A DNA stretch of 64,000 nt from Bacillota bacterium. GTDB lineage: Bacteria > Bacillota > Bacilli > Paenibacillales > UBA4045. Of the stretch, positions 1 to 8,360 are shown piece by piece; the stretch's first letter is position 1, and each line of letters starts with the position of its first letter. The notes below the pieces were generated by a model, which saw only the letters and a list, made by a program, of their open reading frames with translations, was not told where the DNA came from and did not search any database. The translations under genes were made by a program, and so were the position numbers. The stretch is taken from positions 186,001 through 250,000 of the forward strand of contig JAEZQY010000001.1 in NCBI GenBank assembly GCA_023441055.1, written 5' to 3'.

Positions 1-1
1 C

Positions 2-427
2 GGGAAGGGTAATCTGGATAACAAGCTGTTGCCCCGAGCCGGCTATTGTCAATACGAGTACATCTCTGAGGAACTCCCAGATGTACTGGCAGCAGCTGAT
101 CTAGCCGTCTCGCGAGCCGGCTCGAATGTTATCTTCGAGCTGTTGGCCGTCCGTATCCCGATGCTGCTCATCCCGCTTACGAAGCAAGTCAGTCGCGGCG
201 ATCAGCTGCTCAATGCCGCTTCGTTCGAGAGGATGGGCTATTGTCATGTTCTCCAAGAGGAGCAGCTGAGTTCTGACAGCCTGCAGGAGGCGCTGCAAGT
301 GCTGCACAGCGACAGGTCAGCTATGCGAGAGCGTCAGGCTGGCGCAGAGGCAGGGGAAGGCGCCAGCCGCATAGCCGAGCTGCTGCGCGAGGCGTCAGAC
401 TTGCTGGACAGCGAGGCGTCAGACTAG
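2..427 (+). CDS. murG: MurG, C-terminal part (5' end outside window)
   Basis: This is the C-terminal 141 residues of the membrane-associated glycosyltransferase that adds GlcNAc to lipid I to make lipid II. The diagnostic stretch is SRAGSN followed three residues later by Glu, then PMLLIPL and GDQLLNA, which form the UDP-GlcNAc side of the GT-B fold. The gene is cut by the window edge. The last residues (EASDLLDS then EASD) are encoded by a 24-bp tandem repeat that continues past the stop codon, so the natural C-terminus has probably been altered by repeat expansion. The neighbour murB and the order of the cluster support the call. Confidence 0.93.
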   Translation, partial: GKGNLDNKLLPRAGYCQYEYISEELPDVLAAADLAVSRAGSNVIFELLAVRIPMLLIPLTKQVSRGDQLLNAASFERMGYCHVLQEEQLSSDSLQEALQVLHSDRSAMRERQAGAEAGEGASRIAELLREASDLLDSEASD

Positions 428-482
428 CTATGTTGCGAGGCGTCAGACTTGCTGGACAGCGAGGCGTCAGACTAGCTGCTTA
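387..482 (+). repeat. 24-bp tandem repeat, four copies, spanning the murG stop
   Basis: The block GCGAGGCGTCAGACT begins at 387, 411, 435 and 459, an exact 24-bp period. Copies 1 and 3 continue TTGCTGGACA and copies 2 and 4 continue AGCT, so the array also reads as a 48-bp unit used twice. The first two copies encode the MurG tail and the second contains the stop at 425-427. The last two are untranslated in this frame. Confidence 0.95.
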
Positions 483-576
483 GGCGTTTGTCACACACTA
501 TGCGAGGTTCACATACGATATCGTATAGCCGTGACAGACTCCTATGCATCCATATTCCATTCGAGGAGGCGCGATC

Positions 577-1482
577 ATGCAAGATGTCCAATCCGCTCTA
601 ATTAAGGAACAAGTTGGGGAGTTGACTGCAGGGGCCCCGCTTGCGCCCTATACGACCTGGAAGATCGGTGGTCCTGCCGACCTGTTCATTGTTCCGGAAA
701 CGAAGGAGCAGCTGATCAAGGCGATCAACATTCTGCGTGAAGCTGGTATGCCGTGGATGAAGATCGGCAAGGGCTCCAACATGCTCATCTCCGACAAAGG
801 CTATCGCGGAGCGGTTATTAAGCTGGGCAGCGGGTTCGAAGCGATTCGCTTCGATGGTCCGATCGCTTATGCTGGTGCTGCTGCCGGGTTTATCAAGCTC
901 GCTAGAATGGCCGGAAAGCAGGGGCTAAGCGGACTAGAATTTGCCGGAGGCATCCCAGGCTCAGTAGGCGGTGCGGTCTATATGAACGCTGGCGCCCATG
1001 GGAGCGATCTGTCACGCGTCATCCAATACGCTGAAGTATTACTGGAGTCAGGGGAATTAGCGCAAATGGGAAGAGATGAACTCGACTTCTCCTATCGGCA
1101 TTCTGTGCTGCAAGGCAAGCGCATGATCGTCACGGAAGCCGTGTTCGAGCTTGCTTACGGCAACCGCGAAGAGATCGCGGCGGCGATGGCGACTTATCAG
1201 GAGAGACGGTTGCGCACACAGCCGCTGCAATCAGCCAGCTCCGGCAGCGTCTTCCGCAACCCGGAAGGCCATTATGCAGCGAAGTTGATTGAAGAGGCGG
1301 GCCTCAAGGGTCTGCGCGCAGGGGGCGCGCAGGTCTCGACCTTGCATGCGAATTTCATTGTGAACACCGGAAATGCGACGGCGCAAGACGTCCTCACCCT
1401 GATCAATCAAATCCAATCCCGAATTCTCGAGCTTTACGACGTGCAATTAACTCCAGAAGTATTGGTGGTGGGTGAGCGGTAA
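577..1482 (+). CDS. murB: UDP-N-acetylenolpyruvoylglucosamine reductase
   Basis: This FAD enzyme reduces the enolpyruvyl group to make UDP-MurNAc in the cytoplasm. Visible family motifs are TTWKIGGPAD near the N-terminus, SNMLISD, the FAD-binding GGIPGSVGGAVYMNAGAHG, the catalytic-serine segment SSGSVFRNP and a terminal HANFIVN. The ATG at 577 is chosen over an in-frame ATG at 544 because GGAGG lies 7-8 bases before it. This gives 301 residues, normal for a Bacillus-type MurB. It sits between murG and murA, as in other spore formers, and ends 16 bases before murA, so it is almost certainly co-transcribed. Confidence 0.96.
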   Translation: MQDVQSALIKEQVGELTAGAPLAPYTTWKIGGPADLFIVPETKEQLIKAINILREAGMPWMKIGKGSNMLISDKGYRGAVIKLGSGFEAIRFDGPIAYAGAAAGFIKLARMAGKQGLSGLEFAGGIPGSVGGAVYMNAGAHGSDLSRVIQYAEVLLESGELAQMGRDELDFSYRHSVLQGKRMIVTEAVFELAYGNREEIAAAMATYQERRLRTQPLQSASSGSVFRNPEGHYAAKLIEEAGLKGLRAGGAQVSTLHANFIVNTGNATAQDVLTLINQIQSRILELYDVQLTPEVLVVGER

Positions 1483-1498
1483 TTCGGAGGTGTGCTAG

Positions 1499-2773
1499 TT
1501 GGAGAAATTGATCATCGAAGGTGGTAAGCCTCTGTCGGGAACCGTGCGCATCCATGGCGCGAAGAACGCCGCGCTTCCAATCCTAGCCGCAGCGATTATG
1601 GCGGAAGGCATCCATGTCATTGACAATGTGCCGAATCTGCTGGATATCGAAGTGATGCTGCGTATACTGACAGCACTAGGCTGCCGTGCCCAGCAGCATG
1701 AGGATCGGGTCATTCTGGATACGACCGGCCTGCATGCGACACATATCCCCAGAGAATTAATGACGCAGATGCGATCCTCGATTTTCCTGATGGGTCCACT
1801 CCTGTCCCGCATGGGCAGAGTTCAGGTGTACCAGCCCGGCGGATGTGCAATCGGCACCCGTAGAATCGATCTGCATCTCAAGGGACTGGAGGCGCTGGGC
1901 GCACAGGTTGAAGAGTCGGAAGGCATGATTGTATGCACCGCCTCTCGGCTAGTCGGTACGGATATTATGCTGGACTTTCCAAGCGTGGGAGCGACAGAGA
2001 ATATCATGATGGCAGCTGTAATGGCAGAAGGCACGACTGTGATCTACAATGCCGCTAGAGAGCCAGAGATTATCGATCTGCAAGGGATGCTCTGTCAGAT
2101 GGGAGCGAATGTAACTGGTGCGGGTACGGACACAATCACGATCGTTGGTACGAAGTTATTAACAGCATGTGATTACCGGATCATCCCGGATCGCATCGTC
2201 GCTGGAACCGTGATGGTGGCGGCCGCGGCAACGCAAGGCAATGTGACCCTGGAAGGTGTCGAGCCCGGACACTTGATGGCTCTAATCCACGTGATGCGCC
2301 GTGCGGGTGTTCAAATTGGAATTGACGGTGATATAATAGTAGTGTCGAGCTGCAGTCGCACGAAGGCTGTAGAGCGAATCGTTACGGCGCCGTATCCATC
2401 CTTCCCGACTGATCTGCAAGCGCAAATGATGGTCCTTCTCGCTATATCGGATGGACTGAGCATTATGAAGGAAACGATTTTCGAGGGACGATTCATGCAT
2501 ATCGCTGAGTTGAATCGGATGGGAGCCGACATTAGACAAGATATGAACAGCGCATTCATCCGAGGCGTTCCCAAGCTGTATGGCACGGCAGTTGAAGCCT
2601 CCGACCTTCGGGCTGGGGCGGCCATCGTCATCGCTGGATTAGTGGCGAAAGGAACGACCGTTGTAGATCATGTGCATCATATCGACAGAGGCTATGAGCG
2701 GATTGAACAGCTATTCGAATCGCTTGGAGCTTCCATTGCGAGACAGATTCCTGCTCCTGCAATTAAGCATTAA
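1499..2773 (+). CDS. murA: UDP-GlcNAc 1-carboxyvinyltransferase
   Basis: MurA transfers enolpyruvate from PEP to UDP-GlcNAc, the first committed step of peptidoglycan synthesis and the target of fosfomycin. The 424-residue protein starts with the canonical GG.PLSGTVRIHGAKNAALP. It carries the active-site cysteine at about residue 116 in PGGCAIG, so fosfomycin sensitivity at the target level would be expected. The start is TTG, preceded by GGAGGTG eight bases upstream. Low-GC Gram-positives often have two murA paralogues; this is the one in the division cluster. A long hairpin follows the stop. Confidence 0.96.
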   Translation: MEKLIIEGGKPLSGTVRIHGAKNAALPILAAAIMAEGIHVIDNVPNLLDIEVMLRILTALGCRAQQHEDRVILDTTGLHATHIPRELMTQMRSSIFLMGPLLSRMGRVQVYQPGGCAIGTRRIDLHLKGLEALGAQVEESEGMIVCTASRLVGTDIMLDFPSVGATENIMMAAVMAEGTTVIYNAAREPEIIDLQGMLCQMGANVTGAGTDTITIVGTKLLTACDYRIIPDRIVAGTVMVAAAATQGNVTLEGVEPGHLMALIHVMRRAGVQIGIDGDIIVVSSCSRTKAVERIVTAPYPSFPTDLQAQMMVLLAISDGLSIMKETIFEGRFMHIAELNRMGADIRQDMNSAFIRGVPKLYGTAVEASDLRAGAAIVIAGLVAKGTTVVDHVHHIDRGYERIEQLFESLGASIARQIPAPAIKH

Positions 2774-2784
2774 TCTATAGCATT

Positions 2785-2820
2785 GCGCCTCCATCCGGGC
2801 TTTATCAGGGGTGGGGGCGC
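2785..2820 (+). other. 12-bp GC-rich hairpin after murA
   Basis: Positions 2785-2796 pair with 2809-2820 over 12 positions (ten Watson-Crick pairs and two G-U), leaving a 12-base loop. No U-run follows, so it is not a standard intrinsic terminator. It may protect the murA 3' end or tune read-through into divIB, whose TTG start lies 37 bases downstream. Confidence 0.6.
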
Positions 2821-2856
2821 ATCGCGTGTTGTATTTTCGGATGAGGTGTCTAGCTA

Positions 2857-3633
2857 TTGAATAAGGATCGCATGCCGAAGCTGGCGGAACCCAGACCTAA
2901 GCGGAGAAGGAGTGGAGGGATCATCATCCTCTTGCTCATCTTCTTCCTCACCCTGCTCGCTGTTCTATTCTTCCGATCCGAACTAAGCAAGGTTGATCGA
3001 ATTGAGATAGACGGCTACAGGTATACGACAATCGAACAGATCGAACTAGCGCTCGGGCTGCAGGCCGGTGATCCGTTCTTCTCTGCCACAGAAGCGACGC
3101 TCATCAGCCGTATTGAAGAGCTGCCTTATGTAGAGTCGGTCATCGTGGACAAGAAATTCCCCGGTTATATCCAGGTTGAGGTGGCTGAATATCCCGAGAT
3201 TGCTTACTCGCTCGGCTCAGACGGGCAGATCCTGGCGATACTCGCCAACTCGGTGAGCGTCCAGCTGATCGCCGGTGAACAGCTGCGCTACCTCCCCGTC
3301 TTATCAGGGTGGGAGGGCAATGCGAAGGAACTCGCGCTATTATGCAAAGCACTGACGCTTATTCCAGCGCCTCTGCTGGCTGATATCTCACAGATCAAGC
3401 CGGATCCGACCGTTTCCTACCCGGATCGTATCCGGATGTATACGCGCTCTTATTTCGAAGTGATTACTACGATTGAATATCTTCCGAATAAGCTGGATTA
3501 TATGCGCGCGATTATCAATGAATACGAGCCTGGCATTATTACGATGCTGGAAGCAAATTCCCATACCGTCTACCCTTCTGCTCAAGGGGAGGACGAGAAT
3601 TCCAATACGGAATCTGACAATACGAACAGCTAG
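2857..3633 (+). CDS. divIB: Cell-division protein DivIB/FtsQ
   Basis: This is a bitopic membrane protein of the divisome that works with FtsL and DivIC at the septum. The 258-residue protein has a short basic cytoplasmic head (KRRRSGG), one strongly hydrophobic span at residues 20-40, and an external POTRA-type domain from about 46 (VDRIEIDGYRYTT and LQAGDPFF are typical). The tail is rich in Asp, Glu and Asn. The start is TTG after GAGGTG; an in-frame ATG five codons on is the alternative. Gene order (murA, divIB, then ftsA) is that of Paenibacillus and Bacillus. The primary sequence is weakly conserved, so context and domain layout carry much of the call. Confidence 0.9.
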   Translation: MNKDRMPKLAEPRPKRRRSGGIIILLLIFFLTLLAVLFFRSELSKVDRIEIDGYRYTTIEQIELALGLQAGDPFFSATEATLISRIEELPYVESVIVDKKFPGYIQVEVAEYPEIAYSLGSDGQILAILANSVSVQLIAGEQLRYLPVLSGWEGNAKELALLCKALTLIPAPLLADISQIKPDPTVSYPDRIRMYTRSYFEVITTIEYLPNKLDYMRAIINEYEPGIITMLEANSHTVYPSAQGEDENSNTESDNTNS

Positions 3634-3797
3634 TATAAATTATTTAAGAAATATGAGTTTTTGCCCTACTAAATCAATGTAATTAATGTTAAAATTGTTC
3701 CTGTGCATGCTGGGTCAACTGCGGTCTATTCCCCGCGATGCCCATGCCGCAAGGGTTTTCCATTTATCGACAAAGCTGGTCAAGGCTTAAAAATAGT

Positions 3798-3834
3798 TGT
3801 CGAAAAAAGAGGGAAACTACAAATGGCGTTGAAT
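3798..3834 (+). promoter_or_regulatory. Putative SigH promoter with a Spo0A box for ftsAZ
   Basis: AGAGGGAAA (3808-3816) matches the SigH -35 consensus RnAGGAwWW with one mismatch. After exactly 11 bases comes GTTGAAT (3828-3834), a full match to the -10 RnnGAAT. A perfect Spo0A box TGTCGAA lies at 3798-3804, and a 6/7 inverse box (ATCGACA) at 3766-3772. In Bacillus subtilis ftsAZ has a SigH promoter that raises FtsZ at the start of sporulation. The motifs are seen; activity is inferred. Confidence 0.55.
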
Positions 3835-3903
3835 ATGTACATAATCTTAACTTCACAATTACAATCATAGCTCTATTATTTCGAAATGGGAGGTGCCAGG
3901 AGC

Positions 3904-5142
3904 TTGAGCGGCAATGACATCATTGTTAGTTTAGACATCGGTACATCCAAGGTCCGCGCCATCATCGGTGAGATTAGCAATGGCTCCATTAATATAGTCG
4001 GAGTCGGATCCGCTGATTCCGAAGGTATTCGTAAGGGTGCGATCGTTGATATCGATAAGACAGTACAATCTATCCGCGCTGCAATCAGTCATGCTGAGCG
4101 TATGGTCGGCATTCAGATAACAGATGTATGTGTAGGAATATCAGGCAACCACATTGGCTTGCAATCGAGTCATGGTGTGGTTGCTGTCTCGAATGAAGAC
4201 AGAGAAATCGGTCACGAAGACATTGATCGTGTTCTCCAAGCGGCCAAGGTAATCGCCCTGCCGCCTGAACGAGAGATCATTGGTATCGTGCCCAAGCAAT
4301 ATCTGGTTGATGGTCTGGAGGGAATTCATGATCCTCGCGGAATGATCGGTGTGCGGCTCGAGGTTGAGGCCACGATCATTACAGGAGCTAAGACAGCAAT
4401 CCATAACTTAATACGTTGTATCGAGCGGGCGGACCTGCAGCTGTCAGGGCTGCTTCTGATGTCACTGGCTAGCGGGCAACTGGCGCTGTCCAAGGACGAG
4501 AAGATGCTGGGCACATGTCTGGTTGACATCGGAGCTGGTGCGACTACGATTTCTATCTTCGACCAGGGCAATCTGGTGTCGACGTCTACGATTCCAATTG
4601 GCGGCGAGTTCATCACGAATGATATCTCGATTGGTCTGCGCACACAGACGGAATCCGCAGAGAAGATCAAGCTTAAATTCGGCTGCGCTGTCGTAGAAGA
4701 TGCAGGCGCCGATCAAGTGTTCAAGGTAACCAGAATCGGCAGCAATACGGAGAAGGAATATACGCAGGTGGATCTTGCTCATATTGTTGAGCCTCGCGTG
4801 CAAGAGATCTTCCAGCTTATTAAGCGAGAGGTCAAGCGGCTTGGCTATAGTGAAATTCCCGGCGGCTATGTGCTGACAGGCGGCACGGTATCCATGCCGG
4901 GCGTAATCGCGTCTGCGCAGCAGATTCTGCAAACATCGGTCAGGATTGCGATTCCCGACTATATCGGGGTAAGAGATCCTTCCTACACCTCAGGTGTGGG
5001 GATCATCCAGTATGCCGCTAAGTTCATGCGCGGCAATGCTGCCGCATCCAGCAAGAAGTCCTCCGCCAAGAAGGCTGCTCCTGACAAGGACAAGCCGTCC
5101 TGGTTCGAGAAGTTGAAAAATTGGTTAAGTGAATTTATCTAG
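3904..5142 (+). CDS. ftsA: Cell-division actin-like protein FtsA
   Basis: FtsA is a peripheral membrane ATPase that tethers FtsZ filaments to the membrane and recruits later division proteins. The actin-fold signatures are visible: phosphate-1 DIGTSKVRAIIGE at the N-terminus, phosphate-2 LVDIGAGATT mid-protein, and the adenosine motif VLTGGTVSMPG. The end WFEKLKNWLSEFI is a classic amphipathic membrane-targeting helix after a Lys/Ser-rich linker. TTG at 3904 is preferred over ATG at 3886 because GGGAGGTG (3888-3895) sits eight bases before it. This gives 412 residues. ftsZ follows after 47 bases. Confidence 0.96.
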   Translation: MSGNDIIVSLDIGTSKVRAIIGEISNGSINIVGVGSADSEGIRKGAIVDIDKTVQSIRAAISHAERMVGIQITDVCVGISGNHIGLQSSHGVVAVSNEDREIGHEDIDRVLQAAKVIALPPEREIIGIVPKQYLVDGLEGIHDPRGMIGVRLEVEATIITGAKTAIHNLIRCIERADLQLSGLLLMSLASGQLALSKDEKMLGTCLVDIGAGATTISIFDQGNLVSTSTIPIGGEFITNDISIGLRTQTESAEKIKLKFGCAVVEDAGADQVFKVTRIGSNTEKEYTQVDLAHIVEPRVQEIFQLIKREVKRLGYSEIPGGYVLTGGTVSMPGVIASAQQILQTSVRIAIPDYIGVRDPSYTSGVGIIQYAAKFMRGNAAASSKKSSAKKAAPDKDKPSWFEKLKNWLSEFI

Positions 5143-5189
5143 CATGTGCACAACGAGCATCACTATATGATTAGGAGGATCTATCCCTT

Positions 5190-6368
5190 ATGTTGGAATT
5201 CGACCTTGAGATGGAACAACTGGCCCAAATCAAAGTCATCGGTGTCGGCGGCGGCGGCAGCAACGCAGTAAACCGTATGATTGAATTTGGCGTTAAGAAT
5301 GTGGAATTCATAACTGTTAATACAGACGCGCAGGCGCTTCATCTGGCCAAGTCCGAGCAGAAGCTGCAGATTGGCGAGAAGCTGACTCGTGGATTAGGCG
5401 CAGGCGCCAATCCGGATGTGGGTAAGAAGGCCGCAGAGGAATCTCGCGAGATTATACAGAATACATTGGGCGAAGCCGATATGGTATTCGTAACAGCGGG
5501 CATGGGCGGCGGTACAGGAACTGGCGCGGCCGCGGTCATCGCTGAGATCGCTCGCGAATGCGGCGCACTGACTGTAGGAGTCGTTACTCGTCCGTTCACC
5601 TTCGAAGGCCGCAAGCGCGCGCAACAGGCTGAAGCGGGCATCGCGGCACTGAAGGAGAAGGTCGATACACTGATCGTCATTCCGAATGATCGACTGCTTG
5701 AAATTGTAGACAAGAAGACCCCGATGATCGAGGCGTTCCGCGAGGCTGACAATGTACTCCGACAAGCCGTTCAAGGGATCTCCGATCTGATTGCCGTTCC
5801 CGGGTTAATTAATTTGGACTTCGCTGACGTAAAGACGATTATGACGTATCGGGGTTCAGCCCTGATGGGAATTGGTCTGGCTTCAGGCGAGAATCGCGCG
5901 GCCGAGGCGGCCAAGAAGGCGATCATGAGTCCACTTCTGGAAACCTCCATCGAAGGCGCGCATGGTGTCATCATGAATATTACAGGCGGCTCTAATCTCA
6001 GCTTGTACGAAGTGAACGAAGCGGCTGAGATTGTGATCGCGGCATCCGACCCAGAAGTCAACATGATCTTCGGGGCGATGATCGACGATGATCTTAAGGA
6101 TGAAGTTAAGGTTACTGTCATTGCGACAGGCTTCGAGCATAAGGCATATACGCCTGCGCATGAACGCCGCGGAGCAGTGACGGGTGGACAGCCTGCTGCA
6201 GCGCCTGCTCCAGCGCCTGCACAGCCGGCTGCTGCGCCTAGCCCGTCAGCAGGCGAAGTGAAGAATAACACGGCACCTGTCCGCACCTTCGGAACAGGCG
6301 TATCCAGCGATCAGCTCGATATCCCAACCTTCCTCCGCAATCGCGGCAAGCAATCCATGGACGACTAG
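5190..6368 (+). CDS. ftsZ: Tubulin-like GTPase FtsZ
   Basis: FtsZ polymerises with GTP into the cytokinetic ring. The 392-residue protein shows the N-terminal GGGGSNAVNRM nucleotide loop, the tubulin signature GGGTGTGAA, NLDFADVKTIM and the T7-loop region. A flexible Ala/Pro-rich linker (residues about 330-350) is followed by the conserved tail DIPTFLRNR that binds FtsA and SepF. AGGAGG precedes the ATG. An intrinsic terminator follows, so this closes the mur-div transcription unit before the sporulation genes. Confidence 0.98.
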   Translation: MLEFDLEMEQLAQIKVIGVGGGGSNAVNRMIEFGVKNVEFITVNTDAQALHLAKSEQKLQIGEKLTRGLGAGANPDVGKKAAEESREIIQNTLGEADMVFVTAGMGGGTGTGAAAVIAEIARECGALTVGVVTRPFTFEGRKRAQQAEAGIAALKEKVDTLIVIPNDRLLEIVDKKTPMIEAFREADNVLRQAVQGISDLIAVPGLINLDFADVKTIMTYRGSALMGIGLASGENRAAEAAKKAIMSPLLETSIEGAHGVIMNITGGSNLSLYEVNEAAEIVIAASDPEVNMIFGAMIDDDLKDEVKVTVIATGFEHKAYTPAHERRGAVTGGQPAAAPAPAPAQPAAAPSPSAGEVKNNTAPVRTFGTGVSSDQLDIPTFLRNRGKQSMDD

Positions 6369-6410
6369 ACAACCAGATGAATGGCTAGAGGCTAGCTAAA
6401 TGAATACAGC

Positions 6411-6459
6411 AGAACCGCGCTAAGACCGATTGTTTGGGTCAGCAACGCGGTTCTTTTTT
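6411..6459 (+). terminator. Intrinsic terminator after ftsZ
   Basis: AGAACCGCG (6411-6419) pairs with CGCGGTTCT (6446-6454). A smaller inner GACC/GGTC stem lies inside, and a run of Ts follows. Confidence 0.92.
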
Positions 6460-6491
6460 ATTACAAAAAAACAGATTGTCCTTACCCACCA

Positions 6492-6525
6492 TCCGACAGT
6501 CTTCGAAGAAAGCTTGCGTTATACT
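6492..6525 (+). promoter_or_regulatory. Putative spoIIG-type promoter (SigA with Spo0A)
   Basis: A -10 like TATACT at 6520-6525 is preceded, at an unusually wide 21-base spacing, by CCGACA (6493-6498). That hexamer lies inside TCCGACA (6492-6498), one mismatch from the inverse Spo0A box TTCGACA. The B. subtilis spoIIG promoter has a similar over-long spacer and Spo0A boxes near its -35. The fit is suggestive only. Confidence 0.35.
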
Positions 6526-6566
6526 GAAGTCTGCTCGAGAATCCCGGAGCCCTGGAGTGAGGTTGA

Positions 6567-7487
6567 TTGGTTGTCTATCTGGATCTGATTGTGCTCACAA
6601 GCATCTGCTTCGATACAGCGATCGTCATGATGACAGCCAAGCTTAGACATCTGCGCATTCGTAGATGGCGGACTTGTCTTGCTGTCGTTCTAGGAGCGTC
6701 TTATACCGGATTGATGTTCGAGCCTCAGTTCCAGTTGTTCTACACGGCGGCCGCTAAGCTGGTGTTCGCTCTACTGGTCGTCTATATCACATTCGGCTTT
6801 GGGAGCCTTCAGCATTATGCGCGGAATCTGGCAACCTTCTACTTGATTCACTTCGCGGCGGCTGGCGGGATCTTCGCGATTCACTTCCTGCTGCTATCCT
6901 CCGGCGAGGTAGTCAGCCGGTTGTTGCTGTCGCCAACAGGCGCCGTCGGCTTCGCGATTGAGAGTGGATTATGGCTGTCGCTGCCAGCATTCGCTGCTTC
7001 CTTATGGTTCCTTAGATCCGTCTTCATCACCAAGCAGCGATCAGACGCTGAGCAGGAACAGCTAGCACAGCTTACCGTGCACATCGGAGAATGGTCCATC
7101 CAATGCCGGGGGTTTATCGACACCGGCAACCAGCTCTATGACCCCTTGTCCCGCTCGCCTGTGCTCGTGATGGAGCTGGATAGCTGGCGGGAGCAGCTGC
7201 CGCCTTGGCTGCAGCGGCGCATCGCCAGTCGCGAGGTGGATCGCGCATTCACTGATATGGAGGACGAGCCGTTCCCATGGGGAGATCGGCTGCGTCTGGT
7301 CCCGTATCGAGGTGTCGGTGGCGGTCCATCATTCCTGCTGGCCATTAAGCCGGATGAAGTGACGATCGCGACAGACAGTGCGACCTACCGCGCCCACAGG
7401 GTGTTAATTGCCATCGACGGGGGGAAGTTGTCTAGCAGCGGCGCCTATCAAGCTATTATTCATCCCATGTTGACGCGGCAATCATGA
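6567..7487 (+). CDS. spoIIGA: SpoIIGA, pro-SigE processing aspartic protease
   Basis: This is the membrane protease that removes the SigE pro-peptide in the mother cell when SpoIIR signals from the forespore. The 306-residue protein starts VVYLDLI like its relatives and has about five hydrophobic spans in the first 150 residues. The cytoplasmic half carries the aspartic-protease motif FIDTGNQLYDPL with the predicted catalytic Asp at residue 185 (Asp183 in B. subtilis). The start is TTG with GGAGTGAGG just upstream. sigE follows after 100 bases, the classical spoIIG arrangement. Confidence 0.95.
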   Translation: MVVYLDLIVLTSICFDTAIVMMTAKLRHLRIRRWRTCLAVVLGASYTGLMFEPQFQLFYTAAAKLVFALLVVYITFGFGSLQHYARNLATFYLIHFAAAGGIFAIHFLLLSSGEVVSRLLLSPTGAVGFAIESGLWLSLPAFAASLWFLRSVFITKQRSDAEQEQLAQLTVHIGEWSIQCRGFIDTGNQLYDPLSRSPVLVMELDSWREQLPPWLQRRIASREVDRAFTDMEDEPFPWGDRLRLVPYRGVGGGPSFLLAIKPDEVTIATDSATYRAHRVLIAIDGGKLSSSGAYQAIIHPMLTRQS

Positions 7488-7495
7488 AGATAGAG

Positions 7496-7545
7496 GAATC
7501 AATTTCATAACATCGTAGCTGCTAAAGCCGTAATGAAATTGATTC
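7496..7545. repeat. 13-bp perfect inverted repeat between spoIIGA and sigE
   Basis: GAATCAATTTCAT (7496-7508) is repeated inverted as ATGAAATTGATTC (7533-7545) around a 24-base loop. No T-run follows, so it is not an obvious terminator. It could be an mRNA hairpin separating expression of SpoIIGA and pro-SigE, or a protein-binding site. Confidence 0.85.
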
Positions 7546-7587
7546 AGATGCGTTCATAATAGGAATGGGAAATTCGAGGAGGAGGAA

Positions 7588-8316
7588 TTGGACTTGCGGC
7601 ACAAGACGAAGTTAATGTGGCGGATTCGGTATTTGCGATTACTGATCTTGCTAGGGTACAAGAATGAGGAAGTCTACTATATCGGAGGAAGCGAAGCGCT
7701 GCCCCCGCCACTGACGCGCGAGGAAGAGGAATACTTGCTGGAGCAGCTGCCCACTGGGGATGCGGCGATTCGAGCTGTTCTAATCGAGCGGAATCTGCGA
7801 CTTGTCGTGTACATTGCAAGGAAGTTTGAGAATACGGGTATCAACATCGAGGATCTCGTATCCATCGGCGCGATCGGACTCATTAAGGCTGTTAATACCT
7901 TTGATCCTGAGAAGAAGATTAAGCTAGCGACTTATGCATCACGCTGTATCGAGAACGAGATTCTTATGTACTTGCGCCGAAACAGCAAGCTGCGCACCGA
8001 GGTTTCATTCGACGAACCACTGAATATTGATTGGGACGGCAACGAGCTGTTGTTGTCAGATGTGCTCGGCACAGAGAATGACACGATCTATAAGAATATC
8101 GAGGAGCAAGTGGATCGAAGGCTGCTTCAGAAGGCATTAGAGAAGCTGTCAGACCGCGAACGGTTGATCATGGAGCTGCGCTTCGGTCTGCAGGATGGCG
8201 AGGAGAAGACGCAGAAGGATGTTGCCGATATGCTGGGTATCTCGCAGTCTTATATCTCGCGCCTGGAGAAGCGCATCATCAAGCGTCTACGCAAGGAATT
8301 CAACAAGATGGTGTAA
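7588..8316 (+). CDS. sigE: Mother-cell sigma factor SigE (pro-form)
   Basis: This is the early mother-cell sigma factor of sporulation, made as an inactive membrane-bound precursor. The 242-residue protein has a hydrophobic pro-sequence of about 27 residues (WRIRYLRLLILLGY) and then sigma region 2 (ERNLRLVVYIARKF and DLVSIGAIGLIKAVNTFDP). The region 4 helix-turn-helix QKDVADMLGISQSYISRLEKR lies near the C-terminus. TTG at 7588 or an in-frame TTG at 7594 can be the start; AGGAGG at 7577-7582 serves either. Its activator spoIIGA is directly upstream and sigG directly downstream. Confidence 0.97.
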   Translation: MDLRHKTKLMWRIRYLRLLILLGYKNEEVYYIGGSEALPPPLTREEEEYLLEQLPTGDAAIRAVLIERNLRLVVYIARKFENTGINIEDLVSIGAIGLIKAVNTFDPEKKIKLATYASRCIENEILMYLRRNSKLRTEVSFDEPLNIDWDGNELLLSDVLGTENDTIYKNIEEQVDRRLLQKALEKLSDRERLIMELRFGLQDGEEKTQKDVADMLGISQSYISRLEKRIIKRLRKEFNKMV

Positions 8317-8360
8317 TATACGCTCAACTCTGACTTGTATCCATCAAGCGAATAAAATGA

